This document shows, in pieces, positions 1-7,735 of a stretch of DNA of 64,000 bases. The first letter of the stretch is position 1. The number at the start of each line of letters is the position of its first letter. The notes beneath the pieces are model-generated. The model was not told where the DNA came from. It made no database searches and saw only the letters and a program-made list of their open reading frames with translations. A program made the position numbers and the translations under genes. The DNA lies in assembly GCA_040882285.1 (NCBI GenBank), contig JBBEBQ010000006.1, forward strand, positions 93,018-157,017, given 5' to 3'. The DNA is from Gemmatimonadaceae bacterium (GTDB lineage: Bacteria; Gemmatimonadota; Gemmatimonadetes; Gemmatimonadales; Gemmatimonadaceae).

Positions 1-17
1 CGGAAAACGTCGTTCAT
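1..17 (-). CDS. possible start of a gene running off the left edge
   Basis: An ATG on the minus strand at position 17 opens a frame (Met-Asn-Asp-Val-Phe) that leaves the window after five codons. It lies about 43 nt downstream of the predicted start of transcription from the minus-strand promoter at 67-96. Nothing can be said about the product, and the call rests mainly on the promoter. Confidence 0.25.
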
Positions 18-66
18 GGTGTCCGGAGTTACGGGCGGCGTACTTACATAATTAGCCAACGGTCTA

Positions 67-96
67 AATATGTCCTGCACCCGCCGCGTGTGTCAA
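67..96 (-). promoter_or_regulatory. sigma70-type promoter facing the left edge
   Basis: On the minus strand a perfect -35 box TTGACA (96-91) is followed after 18 nt by CATATT (72-67), four of six matches to the -10 consensus. It lies between the stop of the helicase gene and the ATG at 17, so it probably drives the gene that leaves the window. Confidence 0.5.
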
Positions 97-102
97 GCCT
101 TT

Positions 103-3012
103 TCAGATCGCGGGGCGGGGGACGACCTGCATCTCGTCGAGGAAACGTTTGCCGCCCGTCGGCGCTCCCCGGCGAACGTCCACCCGCGTGAGCACCAGGC
201 GGTCCTTGGTGCGCGTCATCCCCACGTACAGCAGTCTGCGGGATTCCTCGATCTCGCGCTTGCTCGGCCCGGGGTTTCTCCCCAGTCCCCCAGGCAACTG
301 CGCATCCTCGACGCCCACGATGTAGATGCGCGAGAACTCCAGCCCTTTAGTCGAATGGAGAGTGAGCAGGTTGACGCGGCCGGTGCTCAGCTCGACGTCG
401 CGGCTGGACAGAACGACCCGCTCGAGAAAGCTGGAGATCTGCTCGCGCAGCGGCTTGTCGGCGAACTGCTCGATGAGCGGCCGCAGGCGGTTCATCGCCG
501 CCGGATAGCGGTCCTCGGCGCTCTTGTCGGACTGGATCTTGGCCATCCGGCTCTCGCCGCCCAGCAGCTCGATCACGTCCTCCACGGGCGGAAGCCGGTC
601 GTCGCCGGCGAGCTCGCGCTCCCCGCGATACAGCTCCAGACAGTCGCTGCGCTTGCTCAGGGAGTAGAAGGGCGTAAGCCGCCGGAGGAGCTTCGCCTCG
701 GCGCAGAGGGTTTCCTGATCGGCGAGCGCGAGCGCGATGCCGAGCTGGTCGAGGAGGTTCACCAGCGCGGTCTTTCGCGCGCGCGCCACCTTGCCTTCAC
801 CCAGCGCGAGGAAGACGCGCGCCAGCGTACGCGTGTCGTCGAGCGCTCTGTGCGACTGGCCGGTGTCGATGCCGTAGCGGCCCGCGACGTCGGGGAGCTT
901 GGCGCTGCCCTGGTGCAGCTCCCGCGCAAGCGGAAGCGTGTCGTACGTGCACAGCCGCGGCGCGTCCAGCGCGGCGGTCATCCGACGCAGTACCGGGAAG
1001 TCGAACCGATACCCGTTATGCGCGACCAGCACGTCGGCGCCGCAGAACTCGCGGAACCGCGGCCACACCTCCTCGAAGTGCGACGCGGCCGCGACGTCGT
1101 CATCGCTGATTCCGTGCGCGCGCCGCGCGCCCGCCGTGATGGGCACCCTTGGCTTCACCAGCGTCCCCAGCTCGTCGACGATCTTGCCGTCCCGCACGCG
1201 AACCGCGGCGATCTCCACGATCTCGGCGGTCGCGATGTCCTTGTCGGTCGTCTCGAGATCGATGGCGGTGAAGTCGCGGAACCGGTTGCTGAATCCGCTG
1301 GTGCGAATGAGCTGCGCCGCCTTGAACGTGCCGAGCGCGATGCCCAGCTCGGGGACGGCGCCGGCCGTAACGACCTCCGCGTTCGCCGGAGGAGCGCCGC
1401 CGAACCGCACGTCGACCAGTCCAATGGCAAGCAGCATTCCCTTGAGCGCGATCTCCGCGCCGCCCATCGGCGCGAGCCACACGGGCCGGCTCGTCGCCAA
1501 CGCGTCCGAGAGCCGTCCGGCGAGGCGCACGACGTCCGGATCCTCCGCGGGATCGGACAACTCGTCGTGGTGCTCCTCCAGCACGGTCCGGTACTCGCCG
1601 ACACGCTGCGACAGCAGCTCCTCCACGAGCGATCCCAGCTCGGTGTGCTTGCTGCCGAGCGCCGCGAGATTCTCGAGCGCGTAATGCGCGCGCCAGAGCT
1701 TCTTCGCGTCGCCGTGGTCCCGGGGCAGCGCGCGGGCCAGCTCGGTGAGCTTGTCCACCAGCTCCCGGCCGGTTTCCTCCGCCTGGGCGCGCACGTCGTC
1801 GAACAGCGCCTTGGGAAGCACGACCTGCAGGAAATTCTCCTGGTGAATCTCGTCCTCCGGCTGCAGAATGACGCGCAGCGCGGCGATGACGTAGCCCACC
1901 ACGGGGTCTTCGGAGAGCGCGCGCCCCTGCGCGAGGCGGCAGGGAATCCCCGCGGACAGGAACGCCGCTTCGGCGGCGCTACCCATCTCGTTGGTGCGGT
2001 AGAGCAGGGCGAACTCGTCCCAGGGGAGCGAATGCTGCTCCCGATCCCGGCGCACGTCCTCCAAAACCCAGGCGATCTCGGAGTCGTCGTCGGGGAACGA
2101 CCAGGCCACCACCGGGAACGGTGACTCCCGATCAGCTCCTTCGGCATGCACGCGGTCGCGGAAGATCGGCGTGTTGATCGTGACCAGGCGGCGCGCGAGC
2201 GTGACGACCTCGCGCGGGCAGCGGCGGTTCTCCCCCAGCTCCGCGCGCGCGGCGCCGAAATCCTCCTGGAACAGAACGAAGACTTCCGGGTCGGCGCCGG
2301 CCCAGGAGTAGATCGACTGCTCGTCGTCGCCGACGGCGAAGATGTTGCGATGCTCGCGCGCCAGCTCGCGGATGATCCCGTACTGAATGCGATTGAGGTC
2401 CTGGAACTCGTCTACCAGCACGCAGTCCCAGCGCGAGCGTATCAATTGCGCCGCTTCCTTGTCGCGCAGCAGCTCGGCGGTTCTGAGCACGAGCATGTCG
2501 AAGTCGAGCAGGTTGCGCTGCTCGAGAAAGCGGCGGTACTTGTCGTACAGCTCCTGGTCGTTGCGCCGGAGCTCGTCGCCGCGGAACCGGTGGGCCGAAA
2601 AGCGCGTGAGCACGCTGCGATGCCAGGGCCGGTGGCCCTCGAGCCGCCGCAGCACCGAGCGCTGGTAATCCTCGTCCACGATCCCGAACCCCGGCTCCAG
2701 ATCGATGTGGGAGCCCAGCTCGCGGAGGAGCTCAGCACAGAACGAGTGAATGGTGCCGCGCTTGATGTGCTCGGCGCGCTCGCCGAGCTGGCGCTCGAGG
2801 CGCGAGGCGATCTCGCCGGCGGCCTTGTTGGTGAAGGTGAACGCGCAGATCCGCTCGGGGGCCATACCGAGGGTCTCGATCAGATACTGGATGCGAGCGA
2901 TCAGGCAGAACGTCTTGCCGGCGCCGGGGCCGGCGAGGACGAGCATCGGGCCGACGGCCGCTTCTATAGCGGCGCGTTGCGATTCCGAGGGAGAAGGCTG
3001 GTTCGAGTCCAT
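103..3012 (-). CDS. UvrD/Rep-family helicase with internal DnaQ-like 3'-5' exonuclease domain
   Basis: A 969-residue superfamily 1A DNA helicase. Walker A (GPGAGKT) is at about residues 28-34, the DEXX box (LVDEFQDLN) near 199-207, the GDDEQSIYSWAGA motif near 228-240, and the late helicase motifs LHSTKGLEF and RRLLYVGMTRTKDRL near 880-950. Between the two helicase halves, at about 580-745, sits a complete DEDDh exonuclease domain: FTAIDLETT (Asp and Glu), VAHNGYRFDFPVL (Asp) and SHRALDDT (His and Asp). Helicase and nuclease are thus in one polypeptide, which suggests DNA repair or processing of unwound 3' ends. UvrD-type helicases are usually about 650-750 residues; the excess matches the insertion. 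No good Shine-Dalgarno sequence precedes the ATG. The exact pathway cannot be read from the sequence. Confidence 0.9.
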   Translation of the reverse strand: MDSNQPSPSESQRAAIEAAVGPMLVLAGPGAGKTFCLIARIQYLIETLGMAPERICAFTFTNKAAGEIASRLERQLGERAEHIKRGTIHSFCAELLRELGSHIDLEPGFGIVDEDYQRSVLRRLEGHRPWHRSVLTRFSAHRFRGDELRRNDQELYDKYRRFLEQRNLLDFDMLVLRTAELLRDKEAAQLIRSRWDCVLVDEFQDLNRIQYGIIRELAREHRNIFAVGDDEQSIYSWAGADPEVFVLFQEDFGAARAELGENRRCPREVVTLARRLVTINTPIFRDRVHAEGADRESPFPVVAWSFPDDDSEIAWVLEDVRRDREQHSLPWDEFALLYRTNEMGSAAEAAFLSAGIPCRLAQGRALSEDPVVGYVIAALRVILQPEDEIHQENFLQVVLPKALFDDVRAQAEETGRELVDKLTELARALPRDHGDAKKLWRAHYALENLAALGSKHTELGSLVEELLSQRVGEYRTVLEEHHDELSDPAEDPDVVRLAGRLSDALATSRPVWLAPMGGAEIALKGMLLAIGLVDVRFGGAPPANAEVVTAGAVPELGIALGTFKAAQLIRTSGFSNRFRDFTAIDLETTDKDIATAEIVEIAAVRVRDGKIVDELGTLVKPRVPITAGARRAHGISDDDVAAASHFEEVWPRFREFCGADVLVAHNGYRFDFPVLRRMTAALDAPRLCTYDTLPLARELHQGSAKLPDVAGRYGIDTGQSHRALDDTRTLARVFLALGEGKVARARKTALVNLLDQLGIALALADQETLCAEAKLLRRLTPFYSLSKRSDCLELYRGERELAGDDRLPPVEDVIELLGGESRMAKIQSDKSAEDRYPAAMNRLRPLIEQFADKPLREQISSFLERVVLSSRDVELSTGRVNLLTLHSTKGLEFSRIYIVGVEDAQLPGGLGRNPGPSKREIEESRRLLYVGMTRTKDRLVLTRVDVRRGAPTGGKRFLDEMQVVPRPAI

Positions 3013-3040
3013 CTACTGAATGTTATCCGGATTGCATGGA

Positions 3041-3166
3041 AAAGCGCTGCGTGCTGCGTGCTGCGTGCTGCGTGCTGCGTCCTCGCGGCATCAGGGCGGG
3101 CAGAGCCGACGGTGGTGCCTCGCAGGGGAAAAGCAGCTATCAGCTATCAGCTATCAGCAGTCAGTG
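3041..3166 (+). repeat. composite repeat: GCTGCGT x5 - core - AGCTATC x3
   Basis: Five perfect tandem GCTGCGT units (3046-3080) are followed by a ~50 nt core beginning CCTCGCGGCATC and ending GGTGGTGCCTCGCAGGGG, then AAAAGC and three AGCTATC units (3135-3155) plus a degenerate fourth. The same arrangement recurs inverted at 3587-3697, so the small gene between them is bounded by an inverted pair. The GCTGCGT units also recur at 36963 and 43934. Confidence 0.85.
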
Positions 3167-3224
3167 GAATCGCACAATCCTTTTCCCCGCGCCGTACTCG
3201 CGCGCACGCAGCAAGCGGCGCTTT

Positions 3225-3584
3225 TTAGCTGATCCAGGTGCCGAGCATGACCGCGAGGAAGCCAAATAGCAGCGCCAAGCCCCCGATCACACCCAGGACC
3301 ATCGCCGCTGCCCGTGCCGTAAGCAGTAGTCCGCCTCCAATGGGGCCGATTGTTGCCCGGCGCTCGGCGAGCTCCCGGTCGGTGATCCCCCAGAGACCGA
3401 ACGCGACGAAGCAAGTTCCGGCGGCTGCCAGGAGCAGGCTCGCGGACGAGCGGGCTACCGTCGCCGCCGCGGCTACCGCGATGAGTCCTCCGGCCACGTC
3501 GAGCGCCAACCGGCCGTCCGAAGCGTTCCGCGCGCGCTGCGCGAGGAACCGGGGCAGGGACTCGCGCGCCGAATCTTCACTCAT
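3225..3584 (-). CDS. small predicted membrane protein between inverted repeats
   Basis: A 119-residue protein when started at the ATG at 3584 (MSEDSARES...). Its N-terminal third is polar and Arg-rich. It is followed by two alanine/leucine/glycine-rich hydrophobic segments (around LALDVAGGLIAVAAAA and SLLLAAAGTCFVAFGLWG) and a C-terminal one (AAAMVLGVIGGLALLFGFLAV). Three or four membrane spans are likely, with the N terminus in the cytoplasm. I do not recognise the family. The gene lies entirely between the two inverted copies of the composite repeat, and its upstream region is made of repeat sequence. It could be an ordinary gene or a passenger of the element. Confidence 0.6.
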   Translation of the reverse strand: MSEDSARESLPRFLAQRARNASDGRLALDVAGGLIAVAAAATVARSSASLLLAAAGTCFVAFGLWGITDRELAERRATIGPIGGGLLLTARAAAMVLGVIGGLALLFGFLAVMLGTWIS

Positions 3585-3586
3585 CA

Positions 3587-3697
3587 CTGCCAACTGATAA
3601 CTGACGACTCGTTACTGTTTTTCCCCTGCGAGGCACCACCATTGCCTCCCGCGCCTCGATGCCGCGAGCACGCAGCACGCAGCACGCAGCGCTTTTC
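3587..3697 (-). repeat. inverted copy of the composite repeat (3 ACGCAGC units)
   Basis: Read on the minus strand this repeats the 3041-3166 element in order: AAAAGC, three GCTGCGT units (3690-3670), CTCGCGGCATC, a variable stretch of ~17 nt, GGTGGTGCCTCGCAGGGG, AAAA, then degenerate AGTTATC/AGTTGGC units. The conserved blocks match base for base, while the spacer and the unit number differ. It lies between the SDR stop and the start of the small membrane protein. Confidence 0.85.
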
Positions 3698-5229
3698 TAC
3701 CAGTCTGTCGGCACGTAATCTTTCAAGAACTTCCCCCACACATGCTCCCCGTCGTTGAACCCCGCAATAATCGGATCCACGATCCGGGCCGCGCCGTCCA
3801 CGATGTCCAACGGCGGATGAAACCTGTGCTCCGCCGTCTTCCTCGCCGCGATCTCCACCGGATCCTCGTCCGTCACCCAGCCGGTGTCCACGCTGTTCAT
3901 GTGGATGCCGTCGGCGTGGTAGTCCGCGGCCGAGGTCCGCGTCATCATGTTCAGCGCGGCCTTGGCCATGTTGGTGTGCGGGTGGCGCGTAGTCTTGAAC
4001 CGGCGGTAGAACTGTCCCTCCACCGCGGACACGTTCACGATGTGCTTGTCGCGCTCCGGCGTGCGCGTCATCAGCGGCTTGAGCCGCGCGTTGAGGAGAA
4101 ATGGAGCGATCGCGTTCACCAGATGCACCTCGAGCAGCTCCACCGACGGCACCTCGTCCAGCAGCAGCCGCCAAGAGTTGCGGCCTCGGAGATCCACCTG
4201 CTGAAGGTCCTTGTCGAGCTGGCCCTGGGGGAAGAGCCGCTTGTCCGCCGCGATGTCTTCCGGGAGCAGCGGCACCTGCGACAGTGCCGCCGCGTGCGTC
4301 AGACCGATCAGCTCGCCCGCGGCTCGCCGCGGGACGGGCGCTTCGCCGCCGCCGAGGATGTTCGCGCTGCGCAGCCCATCGTGCGCGCCGAGCAGCCGGC
4401 GCGCCGCTTCCGGCAGCGTGGACAGCGCGACCTGCTCGTCCTCTATCATGTGCTCGTAGAAGTCGGGCGGACGCCGAACGGTCTGGCAGGCATTGTTGAT
4501 GATGAAGTCGAGTCGCTCTTCCGTGGCTAGCAGATGCTGGCAGAACGCTTCCACGCTCGGTGTGTGCCGCAGGTCGAGCCCGAAGATCTGCAGCCGGTCG
4601 CCCCACTCGGCAAAGTCGGCCTCGCGCGCGTAGCGCGCGGCCGAGTCGCGCGGGAAGCGGGTCGTGACGATGAGCCGCGCGCCGGAGCGGAGCAGCTTGA
4701 TGCCCGCCTGATACCCGATCTTGACGCGTCCGCCCGTCAGCAGCGCGACGCGGCCGCTCAGGTCCGCCAGCTCGGTGCGCTTGAAGTAGTTGAACTCCGC
4801 GCACTCCGGACACAGCTGGTCGTAGAAGTGGTGGATCCGCGAGTAGTGCTTCTTGCAGACGTAGCAGTGCTGCGGCTCCAGTGTCTCTCGGAAATCCGGA
4901 TCATCCTCGACTTCCCGCTGCTCGAAGTCGGCCGGCGCCGTCGCATTCGGCGTGTTGAACACCGGCGCGCTGCGGAGCTTGCGGATGCCGGTGGCCGCAA
5001 AAGTGTTCTCCTCGCGCTGGACTTTCTCCGCCTTGCGCTTGCGGTTCGACGCCTTGAGCAGCCGCCGGCGATCGATCGCGTCTGGGCGCGAGACCTTGCC
5101 CGCGGCCTGCAGCAGCCGCTTGCGCTCGTCGTCAGGGATTCCGGCGAGCGTGGCGCGGTCGTCCACTATGGATTCGAGCAGCTCCACCGCGGCGCGGAGC
5201 TGGGCAGGATCGATCGGCTTGGGCGTCAT
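3697..5229 (-). CDS. SDR-fold oxidoreductase-like protein with zinc-ribbon-like N-terminal region
   Basis: 510 residues. The first ~100 residues are basic and charged. Next comes a Cys-rich module, [20 protein letters not shown] plus EC (about 123-144), with two CxxC pairs that could bind zinc. From about 155 a Rossmann-fold short-chain dehydrogenase follows: nucleotide motif [10 protein letters not shown], the Asn motif FIINNACQT, and late strand features [10 protein letters not shown]. At the YxxxK position the sequence is [12 protein letters not shown], so the Lys is kept but the Tyr is replaced by Thr. Either the chemistry differs from classical SDRs or the protein has a non-enzymatic role. 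Its start overlaps the arfB stop by four bases, so the two are probably cotranscribed. The stop lies at the edge of the inverted repeat. Confidence 0.8.
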   Translation of the reverse strand: MTPKPIDPAQLRAAVELLESIVDDRATLAGIPDDERKRLLQAAGKVSRPDAIDRRRLLKASNRKRKAEKVQREENTFAATGIRKLRSAPVFNTPNATAPADFEQREVEDDPDFRETLEPQHCYVCKKHYSRIHHFYDQLCPECAEFNYFKRTELADLSGRVALLTGGRVKIGYQAGIKLLRSGARLIVTTRFPRDSAARYAREADFAEWGDRLQIFGLDLRHTPSVEAFCQHLLATEERLDFIINNACQTVRRPPDFYEHMIEDEQVALSTLPEAARRLLGAHDGLRSANILGGGEAPVPRRAAGELIGLTHAAALSQVPLLPEDIAADKRLFPQGQLDKDLQQVDLRGRNSWRLLLDEVPSVELLEVHLVNAIAPFLLNARLKPLMTRTPERDKHIVNVSAVEGQFYRRFKTTRHPHTNMAKAALNMMTRTSAADYHADGIHMNSVDTGWVTDEDPVEIAARKTAEHRFHPPLDIVDGAARIVDPIIAGFNDGEHVWGKFLKDYVPTDW

Positions 5230-5636
5230 TCGTCGCCGGTGTCGCGGCGCAGCTTCTTCTTCAGCGACCGCCGCTTCTTTGCCTCGACTCGAGCGCGGAG
5301 CGCCGAGCGCGAGGGTTTGGTGGGCTTTCGCTTCTTGGGCCGCGTCAGGGCGGCGCGCACGACCTCGGCCATCCGGTCCATGGCGATGTCGCGGTTGCGC
5401 AGTTGGCTGCGCGTGTCGCTGACCACGACGCGCAGGCCGCCGTCGGCCGATAGGCGGCTGGCGAGCTTGCGAAGCAGCCAGCTGCGGTCTTCCGGAGAGA
5501 GCGCGCGCGAGGAGGCGACGTTCCAGACCACCTCCACGCGCGAAGACGTCTTGTTCACATGCTGGCCGCCGGCGCCGGAAGCGCGGGAAGCCCTCACCGT
5601 CAGCTCACCAGGTGGAATCTCGAAGGCGGAAGGCAC
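5226..5636 (-). CDS. arfB: peptidyl-tRNA hydrolase ArfB (YaeJ family), ribosome rescue
   Basis: 136 residues, the normal length for ArfB. The release-factor catalytic motif is present ([18 protein letters not shown]), followed by the short GGQ domain and a basic C-terminal tail ([18 protein letters not shown]...KKLRR). In this family the tail enters the empty mRNA channel of stalled ribosomes, and the GGQ loop hydrolyses the peptidyl-tRNA. The start is a GTG at 5636. The tail and the absence of a stop-codon recognition domain distinguish it from RF1/RF2. Confidence 0.9.
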   Translation of the reverse strand: MPSAFEIPPGELTVRASRASGAGGQHVNKTSSRVEVVWNVASSRALSPEDRSWLLRKLASRLSADGGLRVVVSDTRSQLRNRDIAMDRMAEVVRAALTRPKKRKPTKPSRSALRARVEAKKRRSLKKKLRRDTGDE

Positions 5637-5669
5637 GCGCCGTTCGGCGAAGCCGGAGCTCGCTCGTCC

Positions 5670-5852
5670 TCAGTCCTGATCCGGCGTCGCCGGTCCGGGA
5701 TCCTCGGACTCGGTTGTCGCGGGCGGATACTCTTCATCCACAATGCCTGCTTCCTTCCGTCGCAGTTTTTCGTCACGCTTGGCGTCCTTCTTCGCCTTGC
5801 GGTCCATTTCCTTTCTGCGCTTCTCGAAATCGTAGTTGGGTTTTCTCGCCAA
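5670..5852 (-). CDS. small highly charged conserved-type protein
   Basis: 60 residues (first MARKPNYDFEKRRKEMDRKA). The N-terminal two thirds are rich in Lys, Arg and Glu and should form one long helix; the tail is acidic and Pro/Thr-rich. The start is a TTG at 5852 with GGAGG eight bases upstream, which supports real translation despite the small size. Function unknown. It lies in the same direction just upstream of arfB and may be cotranscribed with it. Confidence 0.65.
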   Translation of the reverse strand: MARKPNYDFEKRRKEMDRKAKKDAKRDEKLRRKEAGIVDEEYPPATTESEDPGPATPDQD

Positions 5853-5946
5853 TTAGAGAGCCTCCGCTCCGTCCTGATTATCGGTGACCTGCGGCATCAA
5901 AGCATTATAAGCGACGCGCCCGACGACGCGCGCGTTTTTCGCGGCG

Positions 5947-6510
5947 CTATGCCGCGGGCCACATCGAGCCGAACACGCCCGCGGTGGCCAGCGCGTACGC
6001 CAGGCCGTCGATGATCGAGCGGAACGTCGCGCCGCCGTCCTTCATGTACCATATCCAGTTCTGCACGAGCGCGAGCGCGTACCCCATGAACGCCGCCGTA
6101 CCCACGATGCGGAACACCTGCAGATACTCGGTGCCTGGGGAAAGCGTCCGGCTCGCGACGTAAGCGGCGAACAGCGATACGACGACACAGTAGATGAACC
6201 ACTTGGTGAGCGTGACTGACATCGGCGGCGGAGCCCCGGGGCTCGTGGTCATGATCACAGTCGGCCCTTTTGCGCGCTTCTCGAGGAACGCGGGATCCTT
6301 CATCGCCGCTGGGGAGTCCGCGTGCGGCGCGGCGTAGTCTCCCGCCGGCAGATTGAACCCGCGGATCGCGGCCAGGAACTCGTCCTCCCGCGGAACCTTC
6401 CTGATGTCGTTCTTATGGAACGGAATGACCATGTGCAGGACGAAGCTCACCAGGAACACGACGACAGCCGACACGAGAATCGGGATCCACAGCGACGTCA
6501 GCGAAACCAT
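5947..6510 (-). CDS. predicted inner-membrane protein, unknown function
   Basis: 187 residues from the ATG at 6510, chosen because GAGGAGG lies just upstream and because the longer frame adds an implausible N terminus. An N-terminal hydrophobic segment (LWIPILVSAVVVFLVSFVLH) is followed by a soluble loop of ~80 residues, then by three or four hydrophobic segments (KWFIYCVVVSLFAAYVA, FRIVGTAAFMGYALALV, GLAYALATAGVFGSMWP). The motif QNWIWYMKDGG lies between the last two. I know it only as a conserved hypothetical type. It is a single gene between intergenic regions. Confidence 0.75.
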   Translation of the reverse strand: MVSLTSLWIPILVSAVVVFLVSFVLHMVIPFHKNDIRKVPREDEFLAAIRGFNLPAGDYAAPHADSPAAMKDPAFLEKRAKGPTVIMTTSPGAPPPMSVTLTKWFIYCVVVSLFAAYVASRTLSPGTEYLQVFRIVGTAAFMGYALALVQNWIWYMKDGGATFRSIIDGLAYALATAGVFGSMWPAA

Positions 6511-6605
6511 GAGGCCTCCTCGGCAGATCGGTGGGCACAGCCCTAACGGGACGCCAGCGGGGACGAATAGAACGTGTCCGGGCCGCCCGCGCAATGGCGC
6601 GGCTT

Positions 6606-6648
6606 GCGACTTCTGACTGAGGCCAGAAAAGTTCTCAATCCGCAATCG
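6606..6648 (+). repeat. 43-bp dispersed repeat, copy 1
   Basis: GCGACTTC-N-GA(C/T)TGAGGCC...CTCAATCCGCAA-N-CG. A second copy of the same length is at 44472-44514; 35 of 43 positions agree by eye. In copy 2 the halves GGATTGAGG and CCTCAATCC form a perfect 9-bp stem. The copy here abuts the stop of the helix-hairpin-helix lipoprotein gene. Confidence 0.6.
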
Positions 6649-6649
6649 C

Positions 6650-7162
6650 TCAGGGAAGGATTATGTACCGCTCCAGACGCGCCGCTTCTTCCGGGCCGAG
6701 CTGCTCGCCGATGTCCCTCCGGAACTCCTCGATTCCGTCGTACGGCCGATACTCCTCGAGCTCGTACCGGAGGCGCGTGTCCACTCCCGGGATGAGCATG
6801 ATCTCGTCGGAGCTCGCCGTGTTGAGATCCAACGGAATCCACAGGCGGGCGTACACCGAGTCCCGCCACGGGGCGCTCAGGTGGCGGGAGAGTACTCTGT
6901 CGAGCGCGAGATTGCTGCTGTACGGCCGGCCGGCGATAACCGCCAGCGTCACCGAGTCGCTTATGCCGGGCAGCGAGCTGAGCGCCGCGGTGGTCGCCAG
7001 ATTCGGATCGAGAAAGCCGGAACCGGACGTCGGCTCGGAGTCTTCCATCTCCGCGGCGTCGGAGTACGCGCTCGCCGGAGCCGGCGCGTCCTCCGGCGCC
7101 GCGCACCCAGCCGCGGCCAGCACGCCGCAGCAGAGCGCACGGAAAGCCCGCGCTGTGATCAT
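6650..7162 (-). CDS. helix-hairpin-helix lipoprotein (ComEA-like fold)
   Basis: 170 residues. The N terminus is a lipoprotein signal (LCCGVLAAAGCAAPEDAPAP, Cys at about 19). Two helix-hairpin-helix-like units follow: LATTAALSSLPGISDSVTLA and DLNTASSDEIMLIPGVDTRL. The second has the typical DLNTAS...LPGI pattern of ComEA-family proteins, which bind DNA or act as protein spacers in exported proteins. ComEA takes part in DNA uptake; no other competence gene is adjacent, so that role is not shown here. Monocistronic by context. Confidence 0.75.
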   Translation of the reverse strand: MITARAFRALCCGVLAAAGCAAPEDAPAPASAYSDAAEMEDSEPTSGSGFLDPNLATTAALSSLPGISDSVTLAVIAGRPYSSNLALDRVLSRHLSAPWRDSVYARLWIPLDLNTASSDEIMLIPGVDTRLRYELEEYRPYDGIEEFRRDIGEQLGPEEAARLERYIILP

Positions 7163-7200
7163 GGCATAACGCTAGCGCCGGTCAGCGCGAGCTGAAAGTG

Positions 7201-7560
7201 CTATCTCGCGCTCCGCAGCACGTCGATGCGCGTGGCGTACAGCTCGTTGTTCTGCGTCTGCTGCAGCTGGATCCGCACGATGTCGCCGCGCTCGAGCGCC
7301 GTCACGGGATATTGCTGGTTGTTGTACACAACCTGCGTCCGGCTGTCCACACGGATCGTCCCCGTCTGGCCGTCCTGCGTCCGAACGTACAGTCGTCCAC
7401 CGCTGGCGTCGACCTGCTGGATCTCGGCGTCGATCTGCTGTTGCTGCGCGCCCTGTCCGCCGAGGACGCTGCCGAGGATGTTGCCGATCGATCCGAGATT
7501 GCTGCAGCCGCCCGTTACCAGCAGAGCGGCGCCGAGTGCGAGCATGTACGTCCTGCGCAT
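7201..7560 (-). CDS. small outer-membrane-type lipoprotein, unknown function
   Basis: 119 residues from the ATG at 7560 (MRRTYMLALGAALLVTGGCS), preceded by GGAGG. The lipobox is VTGGC, and the mature protein starts with Ser-Asn. A Gly/Gln-rich linker (GSVLGGQGAQQQQIDAEIQQ) leads into a small beta-rich domain (GRLYVRTQDGQTGTIRVDS...YPVTALERGDIVRIQLQQTQ) that looks like an OB or SH3-type barrel. The open frame continues far upstream, but the strong ribosome-binding site and the signal peptide fix this start. Confidence 0.8.
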   Translation of the reverse strand: MRRTYMLALGAALLVTGGCSNLGSIGNILGSVLGGQGAQQQQIDAEIQQVDASGGRLYVRTQDGQTGTIRVDSRTQVVYNNQQYPVTALERGDIVRIQLQQTQNNELYATRIDVLRSAR

Positions 7561-7735
7561 AATGGCCTCCGGGATGGCGCTCGTTAAGAAAGTCCGATGA
7601 CCCTCCAGAGGCAATCCGAGTGCCAGTATCGCGAACGCGCGCCGCCCGGTAGGGACCTTCAACGCCGACGAACTGACCTGCTGCATGGCCCTCCGCCACG
7701 TTTCGCGGCTGGGCGCGAGCGCGTACAATTCCGCG

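Noticed and set aside
70..2124. Long plus-strand open frame opposite the helicase gene
   Set aside because: It mirrors a gene with complete helicase and nuclease motifs; its translation is Arg/Ala/His-rich without motifs, as expected for antisense frames at high GC.
3020..3269. Plus-strand frames made of repeated LRAACCV residues
   Set aside because: They are translations of the heptamer array without start context or conserved part.
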